Below are positions 44,001 to 50,451 of a stretch of DNA of 59,079 nucleotides, in pieces (within the stretch, counting starts at the first letter, position 1; each line of letters opens with the position of its first letter). The notes under the pieces are model-generated. The model was given only the letters and a program-made list of their open reading frames with translations, was not told where the DNA came from and ran no database searches. Source of the stretch: Streptomyces sp. CB02980 (GTDB lineage Bacteria > Actinomycetota > Actinomycetes > Streptomycetales > Streptomycetaceae); the NCBI RefSeq assembly GCF_014451325.2, contig NZ_JACSCH020000009.1, positions 280,186 to 339,264 on the forward strand. The letters are read 5' to 3'. The translations under genes were made by a program, and so were the position numbers.

Positions 44001-44260
44001 TCGAGGAGCACCTGCGCCTCTCCGGACTCGACGCACGGGACCTGGACCTCCTCGCGGCATGGACGGGCTACGTGGGGGAGGGCCAGAGCGTGCCGCGCGA
44101 CGACGTCGGGGCGGCCGTCGAGCTCTCCGACGCGGACACCGACGCCTGGCTGCAGCACCTGGGCCGGCTCGGCGTCCTCGACGAGACGCCCGAGGGCTTC
44201 GCGGTCGAACCGGTCACGTACCGCGCGGTGCGGTCCCGGGCGGCCGCCGGGGAGAAGTGA
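38081..44260 (+). CDS. Giant STAND-like P-loop ATPase (2059 residues), putative conflict-system sensor
   Basis: N-terminal helical domain of unknown type (1-130); acidic linker; helical segment (about 235-350); Pro/Ala/Gln-rich tandem-repeat linker (about 420-570); long helical-repeat region (about 580-1150). An alpha/beta domain (about 1190-1360) ends in the LPWAAYNPYTPF...VPPEVFYGR pattern I associate with large STAND-type ATPases. The ATPase has Walker A GGRQLGKS (1385-1392) and Walker B ILVLADEAD (1473-1481). A winged-helix-like region (about 1640-1740) follows, and a second alpha/beta domain without P-loop (about 1790-2059). No signal peptide or membrane helix. Domain order (sensor repeats, ATPase, wHTH) suits a switch that activates the HEPN-like protein encoded one base downstream. 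ATG 38081 has only a weak ribosome-binding site. Not a family I can name. Confidence 0.85.
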   Translation: MIDTMHGWVNGVRSWLSSLDEEALRSLLTWHQCLRGDKHAHTSDRPPRPAPPSRRELHTARVRLAKAQQGQLTSIASCGLVWAVKTLHAEYGFSCRALAEPTLDELLAMLRVLDPPLARCALYGMLLPGTSRLPVGPLAREHEAALQAAADSSPPPDAHEIGARFEAVEAEAAPENPEADSADPVPPAEAPDGPQAPDDVPRGGASCDFLLPTAKPDCEDAAPVSAPGPELLVDLPASLARLRQCGERLAAVLRAAADAVEAGPLPADAPGDAIAAWTQDRERLAAALAAEGVTWGPDLGYADAGAGLTRLREARAEQADALRRKAIRYTELLEWADDEEEAADLRRHLERIETHLRELGAPAGEEPAAGPEEPAAPGGRGTGPVEETPVGRTEHGTGDATAMSGGGRVRAGASAIEAVRRAVEPPPPTPLLTPAPSPAQPTAPVQPTQPPAQPTAPVQPTQPPAQPTAPVQPAPPTQPPASAQASSPAQASVPAPPTAPAPIREPAPAPVTTPEPAAAAERETVPAPAAERDTAPAPAAEPTPAPAPAPVTADSPPRAPAQARPPQPQAPVQDEPWPSGVAAPDWDPYAPWDTGSEPPVGRLLRDGRLAEAYWMTVASRESDVRARTLAFAAAAFGCVSDSEATPVQMAHELDPALAAQDREAHLVALAAALRTGLTARWPHGLISGFVMPSGLTGPWQQLLTVLVAAVRDGRAFEPGMLQGSAEGLEAATREEIGLTARQLLDDLPRRKMKYQRASQVLQYLVGPSGPVRQALNEVIEWSAKSPAQHTGTPGFRALGEALWRAEDIDRLIEDTDALFRTSKQAKEPITAGALRQLHTACRSVGELLMRAEAAHAAARPHQGVSERGIPELASVLRHLAEEPAPSGTGGAALGLLRAWLTGEQVRSADAAADQLRENGGPVPPAGALLRLPDLPRDALGDPDLADPRAARRIAALLTPADAEYALVRYLDDGDLHLAKALTAAVENEPEEYGCTDPEWGETAARRLAQGHEDWRRTVAGHHRAAAGLLAQMRTLNQLAADEEREFVGRLQEFSDGEESGRYRFAVDALRTLEAELVTLVENYTRQLRENLAQLRSRPDRPLSAADHDRIARLIDEGDTVTAQEFLALATSHKPLPERPADDGSELAAFLTGVTAPDAPKAGGEGIDAGWWAQHYGDPDASLTPAAGNGLESWAALCTPQGRRGEWQQHIPRVLRLLGLELSTHQVTAERVALGQGMRRFKVRARVAERAGYVAALGSRASSYTVLLIWEEQPADGPLAHLEDADVGANIVLYLHPLGMEGRRGLAESARSFAQQALVVDSAVMGWMAARAPGSFRSLQRVTLPWAAYNPYTPFVAGLVPPEVFYGRDEEMREVMGREGGMFLYGGRQLGKSALLRRVAEIFPSRADAHAAVYLDLLKAEIGHAEAPDRIWSRLVEDLKRKGVFGNKMSEQANPDVVVRNIQSWLDEDDTRRILVLADEADAFLNTDSRRAYRVGSESTFPNVMHFQRLMEQTERRFKIVFAGLHQVQRFGHLSNVSTVHGGPDVLVGPLGTQAAVRLVTEPMAALGYFFERPELVWRILAITNYQANLVQIFCRELVRVLHDRPYAWSGNPVRITEDDVQKVAASETVRRQIAERLRFTINLEDRYRVLALVIALCSLKDNYRGDYSASELLQEAREAWPEGFEMLSAKQAQIFLTEMVGLGLLIQLGDRSRFAVRSPNVVNMLGTREELELELRETEFGLPYDYNPHAARRILGRDARHVQTYSPLTEEQLHETAQSGVSLIGATALHRPELVRRAVTAFAENRGVDVVPYTHGDDLAALLKSRRRKAHVIIADLRGAAVDELRETVRSLLVHAGPAADRLVRQTERRSGGNENRSVVVVAGPAALAELAADDGHEELSVRWLRPERWTADALRAWSECPFVSREDRDRLVAATGGWPRWMEAAVTDVSVHGATLDNAVERIRALIAGPRNIEEHLRLSGLDARDLDLLAAWTGYVGEGQSVPRDDVGAAVELSDADTDAWLQHLGRLGVLDETPEGFAVEPVTYRAVRSRAAAGEK
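39392..39502 (+). repeat. Coding tandem repeat, 39-bp unit
   Basis: Almost three copies of a 39-base unit (39392-39430, 39431-39469, partial 39470-39502) encode PAQPTAPVQPTQP. The first two copies are identical at the DNA level, indicating recent expansion. The repeats lie in the disordered linker of the giant ATPase. They have no spacers and are not a CRISPR. Confidence 0.9.
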
Positions 44261-44261
44261 G

Positions 44262-45845
44262 GTGACGCGGACGGAGCCGCGCACGGGCGTGCGGGCCGTG
44301 CCGCCCGGCGACTTGCCGGGCGTACGGGCCCAGCTGCGCGGGGTCACCGCCGATCTCGCCGTCGGGCGCAACTGCCTCTGGCTGGTCACCGACGCCATGG
44401 TGGAGTCGGGGCTGGCGGACGAGCTGTACCGGGGAGCGCTGTTCGGCAGTCCGGTACGCGTCGACGTACCCGCCCCGGTGTTCCCACGCGCGCGCGAGCC
44501 GGAACCGGAGCGCGAAGCGGAGGAGGACGCCGACCCGTGGACGGACGGCGACGAGCTGCCGTACCTCGACCTGCCCGACGACGGCTTCGACCTCGACCTC
44601 GGCTGGTCCCTGGAGGGTCGCCCGCGCGTTGTACCGGCACCCCGCAAGGAACCCGCCGGCACCCGGCGCGACCCGCACGGCCTCTTCGCCCGCCTCGCCG
44701 GGGAACTCGGCGTCGACGCCGACGAGACCGTCTCGACCCTGGTCGCCCCGGGCCGCGACCGCCGCCCGGTCGTCGGCATCCGGGGCTGGACCGAGCCGGA
44801 CGACCACGGCAGCGGTACGGGGCAGGGCGCCGGGGGCGGAGCCGGAGCGGGCACCCGCGCGCGTGGCGGATCCGTCGAGCGGCTGTTCCGGCTGCTCGCC
44901 GCCGCAGTCAAGGACGCCGGGCTCCCGCCGGGCGAGCGCCCTCGCCTCCTGGTCGTCGCCCGCCTCCGCGACCTGCCGGAACCGCTCCCGGACGAGCTCC
45001 GCCGCGGCCTCGGCGACACCGCCGTGCACTGGTGGTGGGGGGCGCTCGGCAGACTCGACACGGCCACCGTCGTCGCGCCGATCCTCGACCACGGCCCGGA
45101 CACCTCCGACCGCGACCGCGATCCGCTCGCCGAGCGGATTCGCCGCGCGGTGCGGTCCGAGACCGTGGTCGAGATCTGTGGCCCCGATCTGGAGCTCGCG
45201 CGGCTGCTCGCCCTGGAGTGGGACGGCGCGCAGCACACCCTCGGCGCCGCTCTCGGCCGCTGTCTCGCGACCACGCCCGGCCCCGCCCCGTCCGACTGCC
45301 CGCCGCTGCGGCGGATCGGCGCCCTGCTGAGGCCGGGCGCAGAGCTCCGCCAGGCGTGGGCGGCCGGCGCCGTCGTCTCCTGGGAAGGCAGGCTCCGCGC
45401 CCACGTCGGTGTCTGGCACCCGGCGGGCCCGGCAGACGGACCGGCGCCGTCGCCGAACGGCGACGTACGGGCCCGGCTCACCGCGCTCGTCTCCCAGGCG
45501 CAGCAGCGGGTCCTGACACCGTGGATAGAGGAGGCCAGGCAACGCCTCGCCGTCCGGGCGCTCGGGCATCTCAACCGTCCGGCGGCCACCCTCGTCGCCG
45601 ACTACGCAGACCGTCCTCCCGCCCATCTGGCCGGCGATCCGGAACGCGCGTTCCTGGAGCTTCAGGTGGGTGAGCTGCTCCGCGCCCATGTCAGCGGGGC
45701 GCTCGCGCTGCCGCCGCGCGAAGCCGGTCTCCTGCGGCTCCTGGTCACCACCCGGAACGTGCTCGCGCACCGGTCCGTGCTGTACGACCGGACACTCGAC
45801 GAGCTGTGCGCCGAACTCTCTCAGGCGGATCTCAGGGCCTCCTAG
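44262..45845 (+). CDS. Putative effector with C-terminal HEPN-like domain (Rx4H)
   Basis: A 527-residue protein starting at GTG 44262, one base after the stop of the giant ATPase, with its ribosome-binding site inside that gene. The N-terminal segment (about 10-65) is followed by an acidic linker (80-125). A central alpha/beta region (about 205-400, LLVVARLRDLPEPL, ETVVEICGPD) looks like a P-loop fold without Walker A. A helical C-terminal domain (about 405-520) carries T-T-R498-N-V-L-A-H503-R. R-N-x3-H is the Rx4-6H pattern with the usual polar residue after Arg found in HEPN ribonucleases. I infer an RNA-cleaving toxin activated by its partner. The central assignment is weak; the HEPN motif is a reasonable but untested call. 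Confidence 0.75.
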   Translation: MTRTEPRTGVRAVPPGDLPGVRAQLRGVTADLAVGRNCLWLVTDAMVESGLADELYRGALFGSPVRVDVPAPVFPRAREPEPEREAEEDADPWTDGDELPYLDLPDDGFDLDLGWSLEGRPRVVPAPRKEPAGTRRDPHGLFARLAGELGVDADETVSTLVAPGRDRRPVVGIRGWTEPDDHGSGTGQGAGGGAGAGTRARGGSVERLFRLLAAAVKDAGLPPGERPRLLVVARLRDLPEPLPDELRRGLGDTAVHWWWGALGRLDTATVVAPILDHGPDTSDRDRDPLAERIRRAVRSETVVEICGPDLELARLLALEWDGAQHTLGAALGRCLATTPGPAPSDCPPLRRIGALLRPGAELRQAWAAGAVVSWEGRLRAHVGVWHPAGPADGPAPSPNGDVRARLTALVSQAQQRVLTPWIEEARQRLAVRALGHLNRPAATLVADYADRPPAHLAGDPERAFLELQVGELLRAHVSGALALPPREAGLLRLLVTTRNVLAHRSVLYDRTLDELCAELSQADLRAS

Positions 45846-45856
45846 CCCTGCGGAGA

Positions 45857-45873
45857 GCCCGTCGGGGACGGGC
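45857..45873 (+). terminator. Hairpin after the HEPN-like gene
   Basis: GCCCGTC / GACGGGC with a GGG loop begins 12 bases after the stop codon, marking the probable end of the two-gene unit. Confidence 0.6.
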
Positions 45874-45932
45874 CCGCGCCCGGGTCCGGAACCGCTCCGG
45901 TCCGGCTCTGCACGCTCCCGGGCTGTAGGGAC

Positions 45933-45962
45933 CCGACAGTGACACCCGGGCGCCACTGTCGG
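45933..45962. promoter_or_regulatory. Inverted repeat upstream of fabG
   Basis: CCGACAGTG (45933-45941) and CACTGTCGG (45954-45962) are perfect 9-base arms around 12 bases. Lying 74 bases upstream of the fabG start, it could be an operator for the fabG-fabI operon or a second terminator. Confidence 0.5.
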
Positions 45963-46035
45963 AGGTCGATTCCCCATGTCGGGGGCGATACCGATAGGTT
46001 TTCGGCTACCAGACCGCTATCGAAAGGGTGATCCG

Positions 46036-46755
46036 TTGAGCCGCTCGGTTCTCGTCACCGGAGGAAACCGGGGCATCGGCCTCGCCATCGCCCGCGCGTT
46101 CGCCGAGTCCGGCGACAAGGTCGCGATCACGTACCGCTCCGGCGAGCCGCCGGCGGCTCTCACCGAACTCGGCTGCCTGGCCGTCAGGTGCGACATCACC
46201 GACGGCGAGCAGGTGGAGCAGGCGTACAAGGAGATCGAGGAGAAGCACGGTCCGGTGGAGGTCCTCGTGGCCAACGCCGGCGTGACGAAGGACCAGCTCC
46301 TCATGCGCATGTCCGAGGAGGACTTCACCTCCGTCGTCGACACCAACCTCACCGGCACCTTCCGGGTCGTCAAGCGCTCCAACCGCGGAATGCTGCGCGC
46401 CAAGAAGGGCCGCGTCGTCCTGATCTCCTCGGTCGTCGGCCTGCTGGGCTCCGCGGGCCAGGCCAACTACGCCGCCTCCAAGGCCGGCCTGGTGGGCTTC
46501 GCCCGTTCCCTCGCGCGTGAGCTGGGCTCCCGCAACATCACCTTCAACGTCGTCGCCCCTGGTTTCGTCGACACCGACATGACCGCGGTGCTCACCGACG
46601 AGCAGCGCGCGGGCATCGTGTCCCAGGTGCCGCTGGGCCGCTACGCCCAGCCGGAGGAGATCGCCGCCGCGGTGAAGTTCCTCGCCTCCGACGACGCCTC
46701 GTACATCACTGGAGCCGTCATCCCGGTTGACGGCGGATTGGGCATGGGTCACTGA
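46036..46755 (+). CDS. fabG: 3-oxoacyl-[ACP] reductase FabG
   Basis: A 239-residue NADPH-dependent SDR that reduces 3-oxoacyl-ACP in fatty acid elongation. It has TGGNRGIG (8-15), ANAG (79-82) and the complete catalytic set S132, Y145 and K149 (YAASK), ending in PVDGGLGMGH. TTG 46036 is chosen because the product then starts at the Rossmann strand (MSRSVLVTGG) and AAAGGG lies about ten bases upstream; an ATG 60 bases earlier would add an unrelated leader. FabI follows two bases later, so they form one operon. Confidence 0.95.
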   Translation: MSRSVLVTGGNRGIGLAIARAFAESGDKVAITYRSGEPPAALTELGCLAVRCDITDGEQVEQAYKEIEEKHGPVEVLVANAGVTKDQLLMRMSEEDFTSVVDTNLTGTFRVVKRSNRGMLRAKKGRVVLISSVVGLLGSAGQANYAASKAGLVGFARSLARELGSRNITFNVVAPGFVDTDMTAVLTDEQRAGIVSQVPLGRYAQPEEIAAAVKFLASDDASYITGAVIPVDGGLGMGH

Positions 46756-46757
46756 CC

Positions 46758-47534
46758 ATGAGCGGAATTCTCGAGGGCAAGCGCATCCTCATCACCGGTG
46801 TGCTGATGGAGTCCTCCATCGCCTTCCACGCCGCGAAGCTGGCCCAGGAGCAGGGCGCGGAGATCATCCTCACCGCCTGGCCGCGGCCGACGCTGACCGA
46901 GCGCATCGCCAAGAAGCTGCCCCACCCCGACAAGGTGAAGGTCCTGGAGCTCGACGTCTCGAACGACGAGCACCTCGCCCGCCTGGAGGGCCAGGTCCGC
47001 GAGCACCTGGGCGACCGCCTCGACGGCATCGTGCACTCCATCGGCTTCGCGCCGCAGGACGCGCTCGGCGGCAACTTCCTCAACACCCCGTTCGAGTCCG
47101 TGGCCACCGCCATGCACGTCTCCGCCTTCTCCCTGAAGTCGCTGACGATGGCGCTGCTGCCGCTGATGAGCGAGGGCGGCTCGGTCGTCGGCCTCACCTT
47201 CGACGCGAAGTTCGCCTGGCCGCAGTACGACTGGATGGGCCCGGCCAAGGCCGCGCTCGAGGCCACCAGCCGCTACATGGCGCGTGACCTGGGCAAGCAG
47301 AACATCCGCTGCAACCTGATCTCGGCGGGCCCGATCGGTTCCATGGCCGCGAAGTCGATCCCCGGCTTCGGCGAGCTGGCGTCCGTGTGGGACAGCCGCT
47401 CCCCGCTGGAGTGGGAGCTCTCGGACCCGGAGCCGGCCGGCCGCGGCATCGTCGCGCTGCTCTCGGACTGGTTCCCGAAGACCACGGGCGAGATCATCCA
47501 CGTGGACGGCGGCCTGCACGCCATCGGCGCGTAA
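46758..47534 (+). CDS. fabI: Enoyl-[ACP] reductase FabI (InhA-like)
   Basis: A 258-residue NADH-dependent enoyl-ACP reductase completing each elongation cycle. The FabI/InhA type is shown by ITGVLMESSIAFHAAKLAQE (12-31), HSIGFAP (93-99) and the catalytic Y157-x6-K164 spacing, matching InhA Y158/K165. It is the target class of triclosan and isoniazid-type inhibitors. Close coupling to fabG (two-base gap) is the usual actinobacterial arrangement. Confidence 0.96.
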   Translation: MSGILEGKRILITGVLMESSIAFHAAKLAQEQGAEIILTAWPRPTLTERIAKKLPHPDKVKVLELDVSNDEHLARLEGQVREHLGDRLDGIVHSIGFAPQDALGGNFLNTPFESVATAMHVSAFSLKSLTMALLPLMSEGGSVVGLTFDAKFAWPQYDWMGPAKAALEATSRYMARDLGKQNIRCNLISAGPIGSMAAKSIPGFGELASVWDSRSPLEWELSDPEPAGRGIVALLSDWFPKTTGEIIHVDGGLHAIGA

Positions 47535-47554
47535 CCGCTTCTCGTCAGAGCACC

Positions 47555-47596
47555 AGGGCCGTGTGCCCGTCCCGGAGGGGGCGGACACACGGCCCT
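47555..47596 (+). terminator. Terminator hairpin after fabI
   Basis: An 11-bp outer stem AGGGCCGTGTG / CACACGGCCCT (47555-47565, 47586-47596) with GC-rich inner pairing (CCCGTCC against GGGGGCGG) lies 20 bases after the stop. Confidence 0.8.
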
Positions 47597-47697
47597 CGCC
47601 GTTCCGCAACTCCTGCCCGACTCGAAAAGTCGAGCGAACCACCCCAGACTGGGGCAGAGCGTGATGCTTCTGCTGCTGACGGGGAGGAGGTACGGGC

Positions 47698-48108
47698 ATG
47701 CGCGCGATACGACACGGGTTCGGCGCGTTCGTCTCCGTCGCCGTACTGCTCACCGGGATCGCCGTCGCCGCCGAGGTGCGGGCCGCGCCCGCCCCGGCCG
47801 AGGAACGCCCCGTCACCGCCCCGGCGGCCGAGGAGCCGGAGAACTTCGGCGCCTCCTGCCGCACCGTCGTCCAGGGCTCGACCGTCACCGCCCACTGCCA
47901 GAACCCGTACCCCCGCACCGACCGGGTCCGGCTCCACGTCGAGTGCGAGCGCTGGTGGGACATCGACTCCGACAGCGCCCCCGTGGAGGTCGGCCCCGCC
48001 GACTACGGCAAGATCACCGGCCGCTGCTGGAAGGAGGTCCGGTCCGCCTGGATCACCCACCAGCCGGCGGACCGGGCTCCCGATCCGACTCCGGTACGGG
48101 GCTCCTGA
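47698..48108 (+). CDS. Small secreted protein of unknown function
   Basis: A 136-residue protein with a signal peptide (hydrophobic core about 10-25, cleavage near EVRAAPA at about 26-31), a Pro/Ala-rich spacer, and a compact domain with four cysteines (C53, C67, C82, C109 approximately) that could form two disulfides. The domain has two CxxxxP-like strands followed by ECERWWDIDSD. I do not recognise the family. GGAGGAGG upstream of ATG 47698 is a strong ribosome-binding site. Its end overlaps the end of the convergent GntR gene by about 55 bases, an unusually long overlap. Confidence 0.75.
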   Translation: MRAIRHGFGAFVSVAVLLTGIAVAAEVRAAPAPAEERPVTAPAAEEPENFGASCRTVVQGSTVTAHCQNPYPRTDRVRLHVECERWWDIDSDSAPVEVGPADYGKITGRCWKEVRSAWITHQPADRAPDPTPVRGS

Positions 48109-48766
48109 GGCACATGTAGGGGTAGCCGGCCGCTTCCGCGCCGGCCCGCTCGGCCTCGCCCTCCCGGATCGCGTCCACCAGGCGCGCGTGGTCCATCCAG
48201 TTCTCCGGCCGCAGCTCCTGCCCGACGTCGTCGCGCAGCCACTCGCGCAGCAGATCGCCCAGGTCCGCGTAGAGCTCGGTGAGCACCTCGTTGCCCGAGG
48301 CGGCGACGACCGCGTGGTGGAAGGTCGCGTCGGCGGTCACGAACCGCTCCGCGTCACCGGACTCCCAGGCCTCCTCCCGGCGTACGAGCAGGGCGTCGAG
48401 CTGCTTCAGATCCCGCTCGGTGCGCCGCGCGGCCGCGAGCCGCGCCGCGGCGGACTCCAGGGTCGAGCGCAGCTCGGCGACGTGCCGGGGGTCGGAGCCG
48501 GCGAAGCGGCGGTGCATGACGCCCGCCAGCTCGCTGGTGGCGATGACGTACGTCCCGGAGCCCTGGCGGATGTCGAGGAGCCCGTTGTGCGCGAGCGCCC
48601 GTACCGCCTCGCGCACGGTGTTGCGGGCCACGCCCAGCTGCTCGACCAGCTCGGGTTCGGTCGGGATGCGTGAACCCACCGGCCACTCGCCGGAGGTGAT
48701 CTGGTTCCGCAGCTCGGCGATCACCTGATCGGAGAGGCCTGCGCGCCGGGGGTGGCCGAGGGCCAT
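48053..48766 (-). CDS. GntR/FadR family transcriptional regulator
   Basis: A 237-residue regulator with an N-terminal winged helix-turn-helix (about 8-72; IPTEPELVEQLGVARNTVREAVRALAHNGLL) and a C-terminal FCD domain (about 95-215, with FHHAVVAASGNEVL as part of the metal/ligand site). ATG 48766 is preceded by GGGAAGG. It is divergent from the MFS transporter gene with 81 bases between starts, which contain two inverted repeats, so it probably controls that transporter in response to a small acid. The 3' end overlaps the convergent secreted-protein gene. Confidence 0.93.
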   Translation of the reverse strand: MALGHPRRAGLSDQVIAELRNQITSGEWPVGSRIPTEPELVEQLGVARNTVREAVRALAHNGLLDIRQGSGTYVIATSELAGVMHRRFAGSDPRHVAELRSTLESAAARLAAARRTERDLKQLDALLVRREEAWESGDAERFVTADATFHHAVVAASGNEVLTELYADLGDLLREWLRDDVGQELRPENWMDHARLVDAIREGEAERAGAEAAGYPYMCLRSPVPESDREPGPPAGG

Positions 48767-48807
48767 GGAGCACCTTCCCATTCGTTCGAGTCGCCCAAGT
48801 CGTTCGG

Positions 48808-48833
48808 GATTGGACAACCAATCATCCCATGAT
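48808..48833. promoter_or_regulatory. Candidate GntR operator between regulator and MFS genes
   Basis: GATTGG-ACAA-CCAATC (48808-48823) is a perfect 6-base-arm palindrome of the FadR-type size. A second, overlapping repeat ATCAT-CCC-ATGAT (48821-48833) follows. Both lie 15-60 bases from the two divergent starts. Confidence 0.65.
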
Positions 48834-48847
48834 TCTATGATGGCCTC

Positions 48848-50161
48848 ATGCCTGACGAGCCGAAGACCCTCGACCCCGCCGCACGACCGGCCACGACCAC
48901 CGCTCCGGCGGCCACCACGGCCCCGCCCGGGGCCGCCGTCGCCGGCGATTCTCCCGCACGGGCGCGCGCGCAGCGCTGGACCCTCGGCCTCGTCACCGTC
49001 GGACTCGTCCTGGCCGCGCTGAACCTGCGCCCCGCCATCACCAGCCTCGGCGCCCTCCTCGAAGAGGTCAGCGCGGACCTCCACATGAGCGGCACCGTCG
49101 CCGGCGTCCTCACCTCCGTCCCCCCGCTCTGCTTCGCGATCTTCGGCATCACGGCCCCGCGCCTCGCCCGCCGCTTCGGCCCCGCCGCCGTCGTCTGCGC
49201 CGGCATGGCCGCGATCTTCACCGGCCTGATCCTGCGCCCCTTCGCCGGCGGCACCGTCGGCTTCCTCGCCGCCAGCGCCCTCGCCCTCATGGGCATCGCC
49301 GTCAGCAACGTCCTGATGCCGGTCATCGTCAAGCGGTACTTCCCCGACCGCATCGGCAGCATGACCGGCCTCTACTCCATGGCCCTCGCCCTCGGCACCT
49401 CCATGGCCGCGGCCGCGACGGTCCCGATGACCGCCGCCCTCGGCGGCGACTGGCGCATCGGCCTCGGCGTCTGGGCGGCCATCGCCGCACTGGCCGTCCT
49501 GCCCTGGATCCCGCTCGTCCGCGACCGTGACCGCGCCACCCGGGAGACCAGGGCCACCGCCGCCGCGACGGAGACCGCCGCCCCGCGCATCACCCGCAGC
49601 CGCACCGCCTGGGCCCTCGGCTGCTACTTCGGCCTCCAGGCCACCGGCGCCTACATCACCATGGGCTGGATGCCGCAGATCTTCCGCGACGCAGGCGTCC
49701 CCGCCTCCACCGCGGGCGTGCTCCTCGCCGTCACCATGGTCATGGGCGTCCCGCTCGCCTTCGTGATCCCCCGGCTCGCCACCCGCATGAAGAACCAGGG
49801 CCCGATCGTCGTCGCCCTCGGCCTCTGCGGCCTCGCCGGCTACACCGGCCTCTTCCTCGCCCCCGCCGCCGGCGCCTGGGTCTGGGCGCTGCTCCTCGGC
49901 GTCTCCAACTGCTCCTTCCCGCTCGCCCTCACGATGATCGGCATGCGCTCGCGCACCGGCGCCGGTGTCGTCCGGCTCTCCGCCTTCGCGCAGAGCGTCG
50001 GCTACCTCATCTCCATCCCCGGCCCCCTCCTCGTCGGCGTGCTCTACCAGCACAGCGGCGGCTGGGGACTGCCGATCGTCCTGATGGGCGCGCTCATGGT
50101 GCCGCAGATGATCGTCGGAACCCTGGCGGGCAGGGACCGGACGGTCGAGGACGAATCCTGA
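48848..50161 (+). CDS. MFS transporter, CynX/NimT family
   Basis: A 437-residue major facilitator protein with a disordered Pro/Ala/Thr-rich N-terminus (1-45), 12 membrane helices and a central cytosolic loop (about 218-250). The opening LVLAALNLRPAITSLGALLEE is characteristic of the cyanate/2-nitroimidazole (CynX/NimT) branch. The substrate is unknown. ATG 48848 lies just after the candidate GntR operator. A 38-residue membrane protein gene follows 17 bases later and is probably cotranscribed. Confidence 0.92.
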   Translation: MPDEPKTLDPAARPATTTAPAATTAPPGAAVAGDSPARARAQRWTLGLVTVGLVLAALNLRPAITSLGALLEEVSADLHMSGTVAGVLTSVPPLCFAIFGITAPRLARRFGPAAVVCAGMAAIFTGLILRPFAGGTVGFLAASALALMGIAVSNVLMPVIVKRYFPDRIGSMTGLYSMALALGTSMAAAATVPMTAALGGDWRIGLGVWAAIAALAVLPWIPLVRDRDRATRETRATAAATETAAPRITRSRTAWALGCYFGLQATGAYITMGWMPQIFRDAGVPASTAGVLLAVTMVMGVPLAFVIPRLATRMKNQGPIVVALGLCGLAGYTGLFLAPAAGAWVWALLLGVSNCSFPLALTMIGMRSRTGAGVVRLSAFAQSVGYLISIPGPLLVGVLYQHSGGWGLPIVLMGALMVPQMIVGTLAGRDRTVEDES

Positions 50162-50178
50162 GATGCGAGACTGTCGCC

Positions 50179-50295
50179 ATGCCAGTTCTCGAACCCAATC
50201 CCCCGAACGGCCAGAAGAAGCTGCTCATCGTGTTCGGCGCGATGATCGGCATCACGGTCGTCATCGGCTTCATCGCCTCGTTCGCCTCCCCGTGA
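50179..50295 (+). CDS. SGM_5486-type transporter-associated small membrane protein
   Basis: A 38-residue protein (MPVLEPNPPNGQKKLL then a hydrophobic helix of about 22 residues ending in ASFASP). I recognise this as the short protein family annotated SGM_5486, found beside CynX/NimT-type transporters in Streptomyces. It starts at ATG 50179, 17 bases after the transporter stop, and ends at TGA 50293-50295. A role as a transporter subunit is inference from position. The ribosome-binding site is weak, so translation may depend on the upstream gene. Confidence 0.8.
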   Translation: MPVLEPNPPNGQKKLLIVFGAMIGITVVIGFIASFASP

Positions 50296-50318
50296 CGCCC
50301 GCTCGTCACGCCCGTGGT

Positions 50319-50345
50319 GGGGGTAACCCCCGCATCCCCTAGGGG
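50319..50345. promoter_or_regulatory. Two palindromes in the promoter of a small membrane protein gene
   Basis: GGGGG-TAA-CCCCC (50319-50331) and CCCCTAGGGG (50336-50345) lie 24-50 bases after the preceding stop and about 110 bases upstream of the next start. They could terminate the transporter transcript or bind a regulator. Confidence 0.45.
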
Positions 50346-50451
50346 GCGGGACTCAGGGTGAAGTGGGTGGATCACCGGATGGGCCGAGGGGCCCGCGATC
50401 CCTAGGTTGGAGACAACAGGGAAAGCGGAGCTCTCACCCACGGAGGCGGTC

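Noticed and set aside
38516..45589. A 2357-codon open frame on the minus strand opposite the giant ATPase and its partner
   Set aside because: It is the complementary-frame shadow of two real GC-rich genes; its product is low-complexity Gly/Arg/Glu/Val with no domain motifs, while the plus strand has Walker motifs and a normal codon bias.
38081..45845. Prophage or integrative element carrying the large ATPase pair
   Set aside because: No integrase, transposase, tRNA target, flanking direct repeats or GC shift was seen; only the pair itself looks accessory.
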